64,000 bases of DNA from Pseudomonas putida. Its GTDB lineage: Bacteria; Pseudomonadota; Gammaproteobacteria; Pseudomonadales; Pseudomonadaceae. The stretch is from positions 124,001-188,000 of the forward strand of contig NZ_JANHLK010000010.1 in NCBI RefSeq assembly GCF_028682635.1, in the 5' to 3' direction. Each line of letters starts with the position of its first letter. Position 1 is the first letter of the stretch. Positions 24,897 to 33,632 of this stretch are shown in pieces. The notes below the pieces were generated by a model that had not been told where the DNA came from, made no database searches, and saw only the letters and a program-made list of their open reading frames with translations. A program made the position numbers and the translations under genes.

Positions 24897-26081
24897 ATGA
24901 ATGCATTGACCCAAACCCAAACCCCGGCCGAACTGGACCTGGATGCTTTCATCCAGCTGCGCCGGGACATCCACCAGAACCCTGAACTGGGCGCGCACAC
25001 CCCGCTGACCGCCGAACTGGTGGCCAGCAAGCTCGAAGAATGGGGCTACGAAGTGCATCGCGGTATCGGTGGCCATGGCGTGGTCGGTGTACTGCGTCGA
25101 GGCAGCGGCACTCGTCGCCTGGGCCTGCGTGCCGACATGGATGCTCTGCCGATGCAGGAGAACAACCGCTTCGCCCATGCCAGCCGGATCGCTGGCCGCA
25201 TGCACGCCTGCGGCCACGACGGCCATACCGCCATCCTGCTGGCTGCCGCGTGGCGAATCGCCCGGTCCGCCGACTTCAATGGCACCCTCAACCTGATTTT
25301 CCAACCGGACGAGGAAGGCCTGGGCGGCGCCAAGGCCATGATGGACGACGGTCTGTTCACGCGTTTTCCGTGTGACGCGATCTTTGCCTTGCACAACTTG
25401 CCGGGAATACCGCTGGGCACCGCTGTGGTCCAGGCCGGCCCCACCATGGCCTCTTCGGAATGCGTGAAGGTTTTGATCAAAGGTCGTGGAGGTCACGGCG
25501 CAATGCCCGAGCGCGCCGTAGATCCAATACCGGTGCTGGCCAGCATGATCAACGCGATCCAGACAGTGAAGTCTCGCAATCTGTGTGTTGATGAACACGC
25601 CGTGATCAGCATCGGCATGGTCGAGGCCGGCACCGTCTACAACATCATTCCCGACACGGCCTCGATGCTGATCAGCGTGCGCACAGACACTGCGCAGACC
25701 GAAGGCAAAATCAATCAGCGCCTGGCACAGATCGCTCAAGGTCATGAACAGATGTTCGGCGTCGACATCGAACTTGAAACTACGCAGCTGGCGCCAGCGC
25801 TGGTCAATACGGCGACGGAAACGCAGATGCTTCGTCAAAGCCTGGAGCCGCTATTCAAGCCCGGTCACTTGTTACCCCAGGCGGCGAAGATAATGGCGAC
25901 AGAAGACTTCGCCTGGATGCTGACCGAGGTTCCGGGCTGCTACTTCTTCCTGGGCAACGGCGAAGGCGAGTTTCATGGCTGCTCCGTGCATAACCCCCAC
26001 TACGACTTCAATGACGAGCTGATTCGCATCGGCTCTGACTGCTGGCTGAAACTGGTGAAGGATTATCTCTGCAGCCGCTAA
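24897..26081 (+). CDS. M20-family amidohydrolase (hippurate hydrolase / N-acyl amino acid amidohydrolase)
   Basis: A 394-residue zinc or manganese aminoacylase. Metal-binding residues are visible in MHACGHDGH (Cys105, His107), the catalytic PDEEG (Glu139/140), ALHNLPG near 163 and HNPHYDFND near the C-terminus; the small dimerisation domain (about 185-300) contains GRGGHGAMPERAVDPI. The family includes hippurate hydrolase and IAA-amino acid hydrolases. It is coupled to an MHS transporter, followed by an OprD porin, and lies next to the salicylate regulon. Hydrolysis of an aroyl-amino acid such as hippurate, salicylurate or salicyloyl-aspartate is therefore a reasonable inference. Confidence 0.9.
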   Translation: MNALTQTQTPAELDLDAFIQLRRDIHQNPELGAHTPLTAELVASKLEEWGYEVHRGIGGHGVVGVLRRGSGTRRLGLRADMDALPMQENNRFAHASRIAGRMHACGHDGHTAILLAAAWRIARSADFNGTLNLIFQPDEEGLGGAKAMMDDGLFTRFPCDAIFALHNLPGIPLGTAVVQAGPTMASSECVKVLIKGRGGHGAMPERAVDPIPVLASMINAIQTVKSRNLCVDEHAVISIGMVEAGTVYNIIPDTASMLISVRTDTAQTEGKINQRLAQIAQGHEQMFGVDIELETTQLAPALVNTATETQMLRQSLEPLFKPGHLLPQAAKIMATEDFAWMLTEVPGCYFFLGNGEGEFHGCSVHNPHYDFNDELIRIGSDCWLKLVKDYLCSR

Positions 26082-26209
26082 ACCGACAACCCGCTTTTGA
26101 ACGACCGCCATCAGGCCCACTGCGGCCTGATGGGCTAGTCGGGCCACGCCCTGCCCGCGCAAAAACTCCATAACGATGACTCGGCGACTTACTTCTTATC
26201 TGCCCTAAA

Positions 26210-26217
26210 AACAACAA
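26210..26217 (+). promoter_or_regulatory. Crc/Hfq-type catabolite motif before the OprD-like gene
   Basis: AACAACAA, within AAAAACAACAACAGG, lies 13-20 bases before the ATG at 26230, overlapping the ribosome-binding region, and matches AAnAAnAA exactly. Confidence 0.48.
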
Positions 26218-26229
26218 CAGGCAAGGTCT

Positions 26230-27570
26230 ATGTATCGCACAGGTAATTTGGCGTTATTCACCGTCGGCTCGCTGGCGGCCGCAGTTTGTTCTTCCCAGGC
26301 CCAGGCCCAGGAACAAGGTTTTGTGCAAGACAGCTCACTGACGCTCAATACCCGTCAGTGGTACTCACACGAGGTCGGCCACAAGGATACTTTTTTCAAA
26401 CTGCAAACACCCGACGGGGTCCGCAAGCTGCGTGACCGTACCGCCTGGTTGCAAGGCATCAGGCTCGACTTCGTTTCCGGTTTTACCCAAGGGCCGGTCA
26501 AATTTGGCCTGGATCTGTCGACCTTCTCGGCCGTGGCGCTGGAACGCAGCCGCGAAGCCGCGGCAGGCGGCAGTAACCGATTGCTGGTGAACCAGGACGG
26601 CGATGTGGTCGATGACTGGAGCAAACTCGGCATCGCGGCGCTGAAGTTCAAGGTTGCCGACACACTGCTCAAGGTGGGCAGGCAGCAAGTCCGGACGCCG
26701 ATGATGTCCTACACCGACACCCGAACCTTGCCTTCATCGTTCAATGGGGTGACCCTGGAAAGCCGTGACATCGAAGGTTTGACGATCAAGTCTGGCTACT
26801 TCGACAAGGGCTCGCCGCGTACGGGAGCCGGAAGCCAGGACTTGACGCCCACTTATGGCTCGCCCCTGGTCACCAGTGACTTCAACGCTTACGCCGGGGC
26901 CGACTACCTGTCGAGCGCGGGCTGGCGCAGCAGCGCCTACGTCTCTCGCTTCGACGATATCTGGGATCGCCAGTATCTGGGCCTGGGCAAAAAAACCAAC
27001 TGGGGGCCGGTCAACGTCGATGTGCAACTGGATGCCTATAACACCCGGTCCAGTGGTCGCGAAATCGGCGGCAAAATCGACCAGCAGGCCTACGGCCTGA
27101 GTATCACGCCGCAATGGCGCAACCACTCGCTGAAGATCGGCCTGCAGAAAATCAAGGGTGACGAATATTTCGATTATCCCTTCGAGTCCAATGCCATCAG
27201 CCTGCCCAATATCATGATGTCCTTCTTCAACGGCCCCAATGAGCACTCGATCGGGGCGTTCTACAGCAACGACCTGGTCGCTTATGGGCTACCGGGCCTG
27301 AAGACTACGCTCTGGTACATCAAGGGCATGGGCATCGACGGCAGTCATTACGACGGTGGCCCGAACGGCATCTACAACTCGGTACTCAAGCAACAGGGTG
27401 AAAGCCACTATGAAGTGGGCGTCAATGCCAGCTACACCGTGCAATCGGGAACCTTCAGGAACATCAGCCTGATCACCAGTTATTCCTCGCACCGTGCCAG
27501 TGACTATCAACTGGAAGGCAATGAGGACGAGCTCAGGCTTATCGTCAACGTACCGATCAAGGTGTTCTAG
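26230..27570 (+). CDS. OprD-family outer membrane porin
   Basis: A 446-residue porin with a signal peptide (cleavage after AQA near residue 26). The mature start GFVQDSSLTLNTRQWYS and the conserved WLQGIRLDFVSGFTQGPVKFGLDLS are characteristic of the OprD/OpdK group. The C-terminus is LRLIVNVPIKVF with terminal Phe. It is the second OprD paralogue in the island and follows the amidohydrolase by 148 bases, so it likely admits the same substrate across the outer membrane. A bidirectional hairpin follows at 27670. Confidence 0.92.
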   Translation: MYRTGNLALFTVGSLAAAVCSSQAQAQEQGFVQDSSLTLNTRQWYSHEVGHKDTFFKLQTPDGVRKLRDRTAWLQGIRLDFVSGFTQGPVKFGLDLSTFSAVALERSREAAAGGSNRLLVNQDGDVVDDWSKLGIAALKFKVADTLLKVGRQQVRTPMMSYTDTRTLPSSFNGVTLESRDIEGLTIKSGYFDKGSPRTGAGSQDLTPTYGSPLVTSDFNAYAGADYLSSAGWRSSAYVSRFDDIWDRQYLGLGKKTNWGPVNVDVQLDAYNTRSSGREIGGKIDQQAYGLSITPQWRNHSLKIGLQKIKGDEYFDYPFESNAISLPNIMMSFFNGPNEHSIGAFYSNDLVAYGLPGLKTTLWYIKGMGIDGSHYDGGPNGIYNSVLKQQGESHYEVGVNASYTVQSGTFRNISLITSYSSHRASDYQLEGNEDELRLIVNVPIKVF

Positions 27571-27669
27571 GCCGCTCATTCGGCTGCCTGGAGCCGGCCA
27601 CCCTGCATTTGCGGGTCATCGCCCGAAGTGGTAGTAAGCCAAAGTCATTCGCACTGACGGCTTTTGCAC

Positions 27670-27705
27670 GGCCCGCTATTGCGGTAGTTGCCGCAATAGC
27701 GGGCC
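27670..27705. terminator. Strong bidirectional hairpin between convergent operons
   Basis: A perfect 15-bp stem (left arm 27670-27684, right arm 27691-27705; GGCCCGCTATTGCGG and its complement) with a six-base loop lies midway between the OprD gene and the convergent phenol operon end. There is no T-run, but its place and strength fit transcription termination on both strands. Confidence 0.75.
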
Positions 27706-27735
27706 GGGGTGTGTGGCTATCAACTTGAAAGTAAA

Positions 27736-28647
27736 TTAGAAAGGCACGGTCAGTTTCACCCAGTAAGCCTCTCCCTCTGCCCTGTTCCGAACTTGGGACT
27801 CCTGCTGCCATTTAGCAGTCAAGAACCAGCCCTTATCACTGGTGTATTTCACCGAAGGGCCAATAGCGAATACCTTGCCTTTATTGTCCTTTATGGTATC
27901 GCCATCTTGTCGGTCATCCGTGGTCTGCTGGTAAATGTACCCCCCCACCCCCACGACCCAGCCATTACCAAGCCCCCAACCCACTGCGTAATCCATGTGT
28001 AACTCCTGACCTGAGCGGTAATCAGTCGCTTTATTGCGCAGGTTGAAGTCATACATGGTCTTGGCATCGATGTTCAGCCCGTTCGGGTCGATATAAGACA
28101 CCGCTAATACAGGCTCGATCACCCAGTAGTTACGACCGAGGTTGGCCAAGTCATTTTTATCGTACTCGCCGGTGGGCGCGATAAAGTCCAGGGCGACAAT
28201 GCTGTGAAGTTTCTCGCTGTGATGAAAGCCGAGTGCCGGACCAAAAATCATGTCGCCCAAGCCCTGTTTGCTTTGCGATTGCCCGTTGAGCTCTACTTTC
28301 AAATCCACGAGTGGAGCGATTGCGTGGAAAGCCAGGCTCCCCCCGAATACTTGTTGCTCAGTGACCCAGATCAACCGCGGCGCAATGGCGTTGGCCCGCA
28401 CCCTGAAATCCACCGGCACTTTGGCGCCGCTATTGTCACGCAGTGAATCGGCCTCGTAATGATTGACGAAGAACTGCGAATAAAGACCCGGTGGAGGCAT
28501 CGCCCCCGACATGTAGTTTTCAGAACCCATGGGGTAGGAGGAACCGCCGTTCTCGGTGGCCTGAACCCCAATGCTGGTGGCGGCCAGCAAAATCAAACCG
28601 GCGTGGCACAGATGACGAGCGCAAGTCTTGTTTGGTACTGCTTTCAT
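27736..28647 (-). CDS. SphA-family outer membrane channel-like protein (meta-pathway phenol degradation type)
   Basis: A 303-residue protein with signal peptide (cleavage after VQA near residue 29). The mature part matches the MetA-pathway phenol family: ENYMSGAMPPPGLYSQFFVNHY at the start, the conserved GLGDMIFGPALGFHHS and FIAPTGEYDKNDLANLGRN in the middle, and beta-strands ending in YWVKLTVPF. Members are thought to be outer-membrane channels for hydrophobic aromatics. It starts 91 bases after dmpP, so it is probably the last gene of the phenol hydroxylase operon. The start was placed at ATG 28647 because the signal peptide follows directly. Confidence 0.85.
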   Translation of the reverse strand: MKAVPNKTCARHLCHAGLILLAATSIGVQATENGGSSYPMGSENYMSGAMPPPGLYSQFFVNHYEADSLRDNSGAKVPVDFRVRANAIAPRLIWVTEQQVFGGSLAFHAIAPLVDLKVELNGQSQSKQGLGDMIFGPALGFHHSEKLHSIVALDFIAPTGEYDKNDLANLGRNYWVIEPVLAVSYIDPNGLNIDAKTMYDFNLRNKATDYRSGQELHMDYAVGWGLGNGWVVGVGGYIYQQTTDDRQDGDTIKDNKGKVFAIGPSVKYTSDKGWFLTAKWQQESQVRNRAEGEAYWVKLTVPF

Positions 28648-28661
28648 AGTTGATGACCATT

Positions 28662-28669
28662 TTGTTGTT
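28662..28669 (-). promoter_or_regulatory. Crc/Hfq-type catabolite motif before the SphA-like gene
   Basis: On the minus strand AACAACAA (within AAAAACAACAAAA) lies 15-22 bases upstream of the start at 28647 and takes the place of a normal ribosome-binding site. Confidence 0.45.
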
Positions 28670-28738
28670 TTTATAGTCAGCCGGTACCCTGCCGGTTGTC
28701 GGCAAACCAGCAGGGTTGGCGTTTTTTCCAGGGTGAAA

Positions 28739-29800
28739 TCAGATTTTTTTGAAGAGCGCCGATCTGGTGCTTTCGGCTGCGCCATCCGCGGCGCTATAGA
28801 AGCGTTCCATGAAAATGTCGCGCTCGAACAATCGCCCCTGCATCAGGCAGGTGATGGCTGCATCAATCATCACTGGTGGTCCGCACAGGTAGGCCTTGCG
28901 GCTGCTGAAACGCCCTTCGAAGTGCTGTTTCGCAGCGTCATGGACGTAGCCCTTGAAACCTTTCCACTCCTCGTCGTCCTCCGCTTGGCTGAGCGCAGGT
29001 ACGTAGGTGAAATTGCTGAACTCGTGTGCCAGTTCTTCAAACAACTCGCGGTTGTAGAGCTCAGCTCGATTGCGTGCGCCCTGGAATAGCACAATCTGGC
29101 GGGTATCACCGGCTTCCAACAGATCGAGAATCATCGACTGAGGACTCGACAATCCCGAGCCACCGGCGATGAATATCAGATCACCGCTTTGTGATGTTCG
29201 TACGAAGAACTGGCCATAGGGGCCGGACAATTCCACTGCGTGACCGACTTGAAGTTGATCGTGGATCAGGGTGGTGGCCAATCCACCGTCTACACGGCGC
29301 ACGTGCAGTTCAACTTCGTCTGCGCGCCTTGGCGTGTTGGCCAGCGAGAACGCCCGCGTCCCTTCAACACCTGGCAGTTGCAGGTTGATGTACTGACCGG
29401 CCTGAAACGCCATGGGCCGGTCGAGTTTCAGATGCACGCCCTTGATGGTGGGCGACAGATCCTCAAGCCTGGTGACAACCGCTTGATAGTCCTCGACAGG
29501 GTGTCCGAGGAAGTCCGGGTCGGCGTCGATATCCGCTTCGATCACCATGTCGCTTTGAGGAATGGCACAGCAGGCGAGAACCTTGCCTTCATCCCTCTCC
29601 ATATCCATCAAGGCGAATGACGATGCCGCCCCCAGATCTGCCTCGCCTTCGAGCACCTGGACCTTGCAGGTGGCGCAGGTACCGTGGCCGCAGGCGAAAG
29701 GCAGCCAGACACCCTGACGCAAGGCGGCCTGCAGGATGGTCTGGCCCTCCTCCACTTCGATTTGCTCGCCGGTGGGTTCGATGGTTACTTGGTAGCTCAT
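28739..29800 (-). CDS. dmpP: Phenol hydroxylase reductase component (2Fe-2S/FAD)
   Basis: A 353-residue NADH-dependent reductase that passes electrons to the di-iron hydroxylase. An N-terminal plant-type ferredoxin domain has cysteines at 37, 42, 45 and 77 (ACGHGTCATC and LACC). The FAD domain has the flavin motif RAFSLANTP, and the NAD domain has FIAGGSGLSSPQSMI and AYLCGPPVMIDA. I chose the ATG at 29800, after GAGGAACCGGTC, because the family begins MSYxVTIEPTG. It lies ten bases after dmpO. Confidence 0.95.
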   Translation of the reverse strand: MSYQVTIEPTGEQIEVEEGQTILQAALRQGVWLPFACGHGTCATCKVQVLEGEADLGAASSFALMDMERDEGKVLACCAIPQSDMVIEADIDADPDFLGHPVEDYQAVVTRLEDLSPTIKGVHLKLDRPMAFQAGQYINLQLPGVEGTRAFSLANTPRRADEVELHVRRVDGGLATTLIHDQLQVGHAVELSGPYGQFFVRTSQSGDLIFIAGGSGLSSPQSMILDLLEAGDTRQIVLFQGARNRAELYNRELFEELAHEFSNFTYVPALSQAEDDEEWKGFKGYVHDAAKQHFEGRFSSRKAYLCGPPVMIDAAITCLMQGRLFERDIFMERFYSAADGAAESTRSALFKKI

Positions 29801-29810
29801 GACCGGTTCC

Positions 29811-30170
29811 TCAGTTGAAAGTGCCGGCAATGCCGTTCAAGCCGGGTGTGTTCATATGCAGCAGGCTTTTATGGTCTATGCCGTTATCGATCAGGCTGGC
29901 CGCGTAGTCCGGAGTGAAAGGCCGGTCGTTCAATCGCCACAGTGCCTGGCTGAAGTCGACACGAGGGGCATCCGGATGTTGCGCAATGGACGACTTCACG
30001 ACCTGCTCGATGAACGCTGCGAATGGCATGGTCGGTGGCAGAGGAAAGGTAAAGGGCGCGCAGAACATCAGGTGTTTTTCCCAGCACAGGTACACCAGCT
30101 GCAGGCCATTGAAGTTGTCCTGGCTATCCAGGGGTTGGGCGCTGTAGGCACCAATGGCAGTCACGGGCAT
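29811..30170 (-). CDS. dmpO: Phenol hydroxylase gamma subunit
   Basis: A 119-residue subunit of the phenol hydroxylase oxygenase complex. Start ATG 30170 gives MPVTAIGAYSAQPLDSQDNF, the usual DmpO/PhhO beginning. The segment KHLMFCAPFTFPLPPTMPF is conserved in the family. It sits between dmpN and dmpP in the standard KLMNOP order. Confidence 0.93.
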   Translation of the reverse strand: MPVTAIGAYSAQPLDSQDNFNGLQLVYLCWEKHLMFCAPFTFPLPPTMPFAAFIEQVVKSSIAQHPDAPRVDFSQALWRLNDRPFTPDYAASLIDNGIDHKSLLHMNTPGLNGIAGTFN

Positions 30171-30243
30171 GATCTTGTCCTTCTTCTTGTCAGGTAGTTT
30201 GCAAGCGGATGCGAACACCCGCTTCGTCGCTCAGCGCCAGGCC

Positions 30244-31800
30244 TCAACCGGTCTTGCGCAGATCCGGATCGGCAGGGGTAGTCGGCGCGCTGTTACGATC
30301 ATTCGGGTGCCAGTCCTGCCAGCGTCGATGCTCGGCGGAGCCCAGGTACTCGAAGTTGTCCTCACCGGAATTGATGTTGTAGTAATCGCGCACAACTCCC
30401 TCGACATCGCCAGCCCCGCAGTTGCCCTGGAGGATCTGGTGCACCGGCAACCAGGCCTGTATGTACTTCGTGGGTTCGTACTCGAAAATGTCGCAGCAAC
30501 CCTGGGAGCAGAAGTGATAACGCTCACCCTCGTGCTCAGCGCTGCGATGACTCAAGGTCGTGAGCTCATCAGGCTCGGTAAACCCCAGCGGGATCTGGCA
30601 GATCTGGCAGAGCATCGGTAGCGTCGGGTTGTAGAAGCGCTCACCCTTCTCTTGCAGCGCGCGCCAGTGCTCGTAGCGTGGGCGGTAGATCTTGTCGAAG
30701 GTGTCCGGGTACTTGGAGGACAGCCAGTCCAGCTCCTCGTCGGTCGGCATCCAGGTGTGGAAGTTGGTTGCCTGGCTGTACTGATAGAAGATCGACCACG
30801 CCTGATGGCTGATGTGGTCCTTACCGATATTGGCTTCTTCGACATGCTTTGGCGGACGGATGCCATAACGCTCCAGGTCCTTGAACAGCGCACCACCGGC
30901 CTCTTCGAAGTACACGCCCCAGGCTTCGGACCAGGACATGACTTTGTTGGGCAGCATGTAGTCCATCATCATCCCGACCAGCGTCAGCAGGCGGTAGCCG
31001 CGCCAGAACCACTTGTCGATCCAGCGCTGGATGATCGGCACGTTGTCCTCGTGTTGCTCCAGCAGGAACTTGATCACCTCAAGACCGAGGGTCATGTGCC
31101 GGGCTTCGTCGGACTGTGCGGAGAAACCGAAGGTCACCGTGGCCATGTCGCCGTTGAACGCGGCACCCGACATGAACGGCACGAACAACAGGTTGGTCAG
31201 CACGTATTCGAAGGAGAACGAGATCGCCGTCAGGAACTCGAACGGACCCGCCGTGCGCGCATCTTCGAAGAAAGACTTGGGCACCGAGAGGAACCACACA
31301 CGGTCATGCATATGGGCGAAATCATGCAGGCCGTTGAAGTGCTTGTTGTAATGACTCATGGCGTGAATCTGCGTCTGCACGTGACGCAGTTCGTCGATCG
31401 CCTGCATCTGGCAAGCGATGCGCGCACCCGCGCCGCTGAACTGCCGGCCAACCCGGGCGAAGCCCTGGTAGGCCTGATACTCCAGTGGTGTCACACCGGA
31501 CAGGAACAGCTTCAGCGCGTTGACATAACGGGCGTCCGACAGCGTGGTATGGCCGTTGTTTTGCGAGAAGGCATCGAAGATCGCGTACAGCTTTTTCTCT
31601 TTCTCGGCCTGGTATTTCCAGTAGGTGTCCATGGTCAGGCGGAACGGGTCTTCCCACTTGTCCCAGTCGGTAATCTTGATCCCTTCGAAACGCTCGTGGG
31701 GGTAGATGTCCTCGTGAGTCTGGTAGCTGGGTTCCCAGTCCAGGTCGCGGGTCATGCAGCGATATTTTTCTTTGGCATTGAGGCGTTTTTTCACGGCCAT
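30244..31800 (-). CDS. dmpN: Phenol hydroxylase alpha (di-iron oxygenase) subunit
   Basis: A 518-residue catalytic subunit that hydroxylates phenol to catechol. The carboxylate-bridged di-iron ligands can be placed: Glu107 (LEYQ), Glu137 and His140 (DELRH), Glu198 (FSFEYV), Glu232 and His235 (DEARH). A C-terminal YHS-like cysteine cluster is visible (LCQIC and HFCSQGCCDIFEYEP, about 415-460), as in other phenol hydroxylases. The gene is in the middle of the KLMNOP operon. No features suggest inactivation. Confidence 0.97.
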   Translation of the reverse strand: MAVKKRLNAKEKYRCMTRDLDWEPSYQTHEDIYPHERFEGIKITDWDKWEDPFRLTMDTYWKYQAEKEKKLYAIFDAFSQNNGHTTLSDARYVNALKLFLSGVTPLEYQAYQGFARVGRQFSGAGARIACQMQAIDELRHVQTQIHAMSHYNKHFNGLHDFAHMHDRVWFLSVPKSFFEDARTAGPFEFLTAISFSFEYVLTNLLFVPFMSGAAFNGDMATVTFGFSAQSDEARHMTLGLEVIKFLLEQHEDNVPIIQRWIDKWFWRGYRLLTLVGMMMDYMLPNKVMSWSEAWGVYFEEAGGALFKDLERYGIRPPKHVEEANIGKDHISHQAWSIFYQYSQATNFHTWMPTDEELDWLSSKYPDTFDKIYRPRYEHWRALQEKGERFYNPTLPMLCQICQIPLGFTEPDELTTLSHRSAEHEGERYHFCSQGCCDIFEYEPTKYIQAWLPVHQILQGNCGAGDVEGVVRDYYNINSGEDNFEYLGSAEHRRWQDWHPNDRNSAPTTPADPDLRKTG

Positions 31801-31856
31801 GCTGGCTCTCCAGAATTCTTGTTATCGAACAAACGCTAACGGCGCGATGGCCGCAC

Positions 31857-32129
31857 TCAGCTGTTCCAGTGCAGGGAAAAACTGTCGTCCTCTTCCTCGA
31901 CGTTGCCGCCCAGGGTGATCACGTACATCAGCATTTCCTGGATATCCCAAGGAGTACCGGTGATCTGCTCTACGGTTTCGCGACGAATTTCAAGGCGATT
32001 ACTGGCTTCGATGCGGATCATCGACGGCTGATGCTGGACAACCGCGTGGGGGTTGTCGGTCGTGATGGCTTCGACGATCGAGCGTGCGTAATCGGTGTCT
32101 TGCAGGTTGATGTAAACGAGGGAAGTCAT
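31857..32129 (-). CDS. dmpM: Phenol hydroxylase effector/regulatory protein
   Basis: A 90-residue MmoB/DmpM-family protein without cofactor that gates substrate access to the oxygenase. The sequence MTSLVYINLQDTDYARSIVEAI and the C-terminal GTPWDIQEMLMYVITLGG are conserved in DmpM. Its ATG overlaps the dmpL stop (ATGA), which indicates translational coupling. Confidence 0.95.
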   Translation of the reverse strand: MTSLVYINLQDTDYARSIVEAITTDNPHAVVQHQPSMIRIEASNRLEIRRETVEQITGTPWDIQEMLMYVITLGGNVEEEDDSFSLHWNS

Positions 32130-33121
32130 GCGGCAGCTCCTGTCAGGCCAATTTTTTTCAAGCGAGCGGTGAAATCCGCCTGGACGGCTTCCAGTGCAGC
32201 AACACCGAGACCTTTGGCTGCCAATGGGGCCAAGGCTTCAAGCGAGCGCTGGCTCCAGCGATCGACCCAGCCTTGCACCATTGCCTTGTTTTCAGGGCTT
32301 TCGTTGATCACCGTTTTGAGCAGGGCGTCCACCCAGCGCTGGCTGTCGGCGAACCACAGGCGCATGAACTCGGTCAGCATGCCGACCTGGCAGGCACCGT
32401 TGGCCGACAGATGCTCGTCGAGCTTGTGGAACATCAGCGGGTAAACCAGGCCATCGCTGACCACGTTCTGCGCCACGGTCAGTTCGAACCAGTCACGTAT
32501 GACCAGGGTGTCTTCGACGTAGCGGCGCATCCCCTGCCAGGCAGAATCGTTGAGCCACAACTGTTTGGCCTGGGCGAGAAGCTGGACGTCGCCGTCATCG
32601 AGCATCAGTCCTATGCGCGAAAGGTATTGAGCGATGCCCAATCGATCCATCGCCTGGAACATGTGCATCTGCGTGACGCTGGTGCCGAAGCCATCGGCGG
32701 CGATGTTGCTGTTGTTCATGTTCGCGCCCAGCTCCGCATGGCGCAGAGGCAGCAACAGCGTACTGATCAGCCGGATATTTTCTGGCGACAGGCTGGCGAG
32801 CATGTCGCGCTTCTCACAGAAGGCGTAATCGTGCTCGGCGTTTTCCTGCATCTTGGCCCGGGCCTGGACATAGGCACCGTAGTAGTACTGGCGCGGATCG
32901 CTGACGGCATACCAGTCGGCCATGACCACATCGGTACGGGTGGCATCGTTGAGCAGTTTGTCGGGTTGCCACAGCGGCCGATAATGAAAATTGGTCGCCG
33001 ATTCCAGGTCGAAACTGGCTTCCTGATAACGGCTGGCAACCTTGTCGCCAAAACGGCGACGGGTATGGCTGAAGGTGTTGCGGATCGTCTCGACAGTCGT
33101 CGTCTTGATCTCGACACTCAT
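32126..33121 (-). CDS. dmpL: Phenol hydroxylase beta subunit
   Basis: A 331-residue structural subunit of the oxygenase, of the same fold as the alpha subunit but without the iron ligands. Segments such as NFHYRPLWQPDKLLND, YYGAYVQARAKMQENAEHDYAFCEKR and MNNSNIAADGFGTSVTQ are typical. Start ATG 33121 follows AGGAG. A long A-rich catabolite motif lies just before its ribosome-binding site. Confidence 0.95.
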   Translation of the reverse strand: MSVEIKTTTVETIRNTFSHTRRRFGDKVASRYQEASFDLESATNFHYRPLWQPDKLLNDATRTDVVMADWYAVSDPRQYYYGAYVQARAKMQENAEHDYAFCEKRDMLASLSPENIRLISTLLLPLRHAELGANMNNSNIAADGFGTSVTQMHMFQAMDRLGIAQYLSRIGLMLDDGDVQLLAQAKQLWLNDSAWQGMRRYVEDTLVIRDWFELTVAQNVVSDGLVYPLMFHKLDEHLSANGACQVGMLTEFMRLWFADSQRWVDALLKTVINESPENKAMVQGWVDRWSQRSLEALAPLAAKGLGVAALEAVQADFTARLKKIGLTGAAA

Positions 33122-33138
33122 GGAGCGGTCTCCTGTAG

Positions 33139-33149
33139 TTGTTGTTGTT
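33139..33149 (-). promoter_or_regulatory. Extended Crc/Hfq-type catabolite motif before dmpL
   Basis: On the minus strand AACAACAACAA lies directly upstream of the AGGAG of dmpL (within AAACAACAACAACTACAGG). It is the longest AAn-repeat run in the window. Confidence 0.55.
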
Positions 33150-33161
33150 TGGGGGGGCGGC

Positions 33162-33416
33162 TTATTCAGCTTCGCGGGAGTCGCCGTAACGCCACTTGCG
33201 TGCATCGGCGTCCAGGGCGTCGGACATTTGCGCGTCCATGTGTTGCACATGGTTGTTCTGGCAAAACTGCTTGAAGGCTTGATGCGGCAGCACCAGCTCG
33301 ACAAACAGCTCCGGGTAGCCGATTGCGAAATCGAATTCGACAAAGGCATCTTCCGGCTTGCTGCGCACTCGGATGAAGCGCGGCATTTGGTCGAAGTTGC
33401 TACCAGGTTGGTTCAT
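33162..33416 (-). CDS. dmpK: Phenol hydroxylase assembly protein
   Basis: An 84-residue DmpK/PhhK-type protein, needed in relatives for iron loading or assembly of the hydroxylase and not for turnover. Conserved segments are RFIRVRS, FVEFDFAIGYPELFVELVLP and QFCQNNHVQHMD. It is the first gene of the operon, about 35 bases downstream of the sigma-54 promoter, and has the ribosome-binding site GGGGAGTACC. Confidence 0.92.
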   Translation of the reverse strand: MNQPGSNFDQMPRFIRVRSKPEDAFVEFDFAIGYPELFVELVLPHQAFKQFCQNNHVQHMDAQMSDALDADARKWRYGDSREAE

Positions 33417-33452
33417 GCTCGGGTACTCCCCTGTTGTTCTGCAGGGAGACGG

Positions 33453-33468
33453 AGCAACAACGGTGCCA
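33453..33468 (-). promoter_or_regulatory. Sigma-54 promoter of the phenol hydroxylase operon (Po-like)
   Basis: The minus strand reads TGGCACCGTTGTTGCT, a perfect -24/-12 match (TGGCAC-N5-TTGCT). Transcription should start near 33443, about 27 bases before dmpK. Confidence 0.88.
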
Positions 33469-33586
33469 GCAACAGCAGTGAGGAAAAAACAAAAAATATA
33501 TATCTTATAAAACAGATAGATAAACCACTCTCCAGGGTTCTGCTTTCTAATCCCGGGGTTAATTTGGAGTGAGTGCTGATTGCGAC

Positions 33587-33632
33587 GATTTGATCATTTG
33601 ATCAATCCCGGGCCTGCCGATTTGAGCAAATA
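33587..33632. promoter_or_regulatory. Two DmpR-type upstream activating sequences
   Basis: Site 1 is TTGATCATTTGATCAA at 33590-33605, an almost perfect palindrome of the XylR/DmpR type. Site 2 is ATTTGAGCAAAT at 33620-33631. The centres are 28 bases apart, about three helical turns, and site 1 is about 140 bases upstream of the -12 element. The AT-rich stretch 33480-33530 between enhancers and promoter could allow bending by IHF, although no good IHF consensus was found. Confidence 0.8.

Noticed and set aside
23786..25030. Minus-strand frame of 414 codons opposite the MHS transporter and amidohydrolase
   Set aside because: It is low-complexity (Gln, Gly, His, Arg) and overlaps two supported genes.
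28739..33416. Toluene monooxygenase or methane monooxygenase instead of phenol hydroxylase
   Set aside because: Gene order K-L-M-N-O-P, subunit sizes (84, 331, 90, 518, 119 and 353 residues) and the adjacent DmpR-type regulator fit phenol hydroxylase. The Rieske ferredoxin of toluene monooxygenases is missing.
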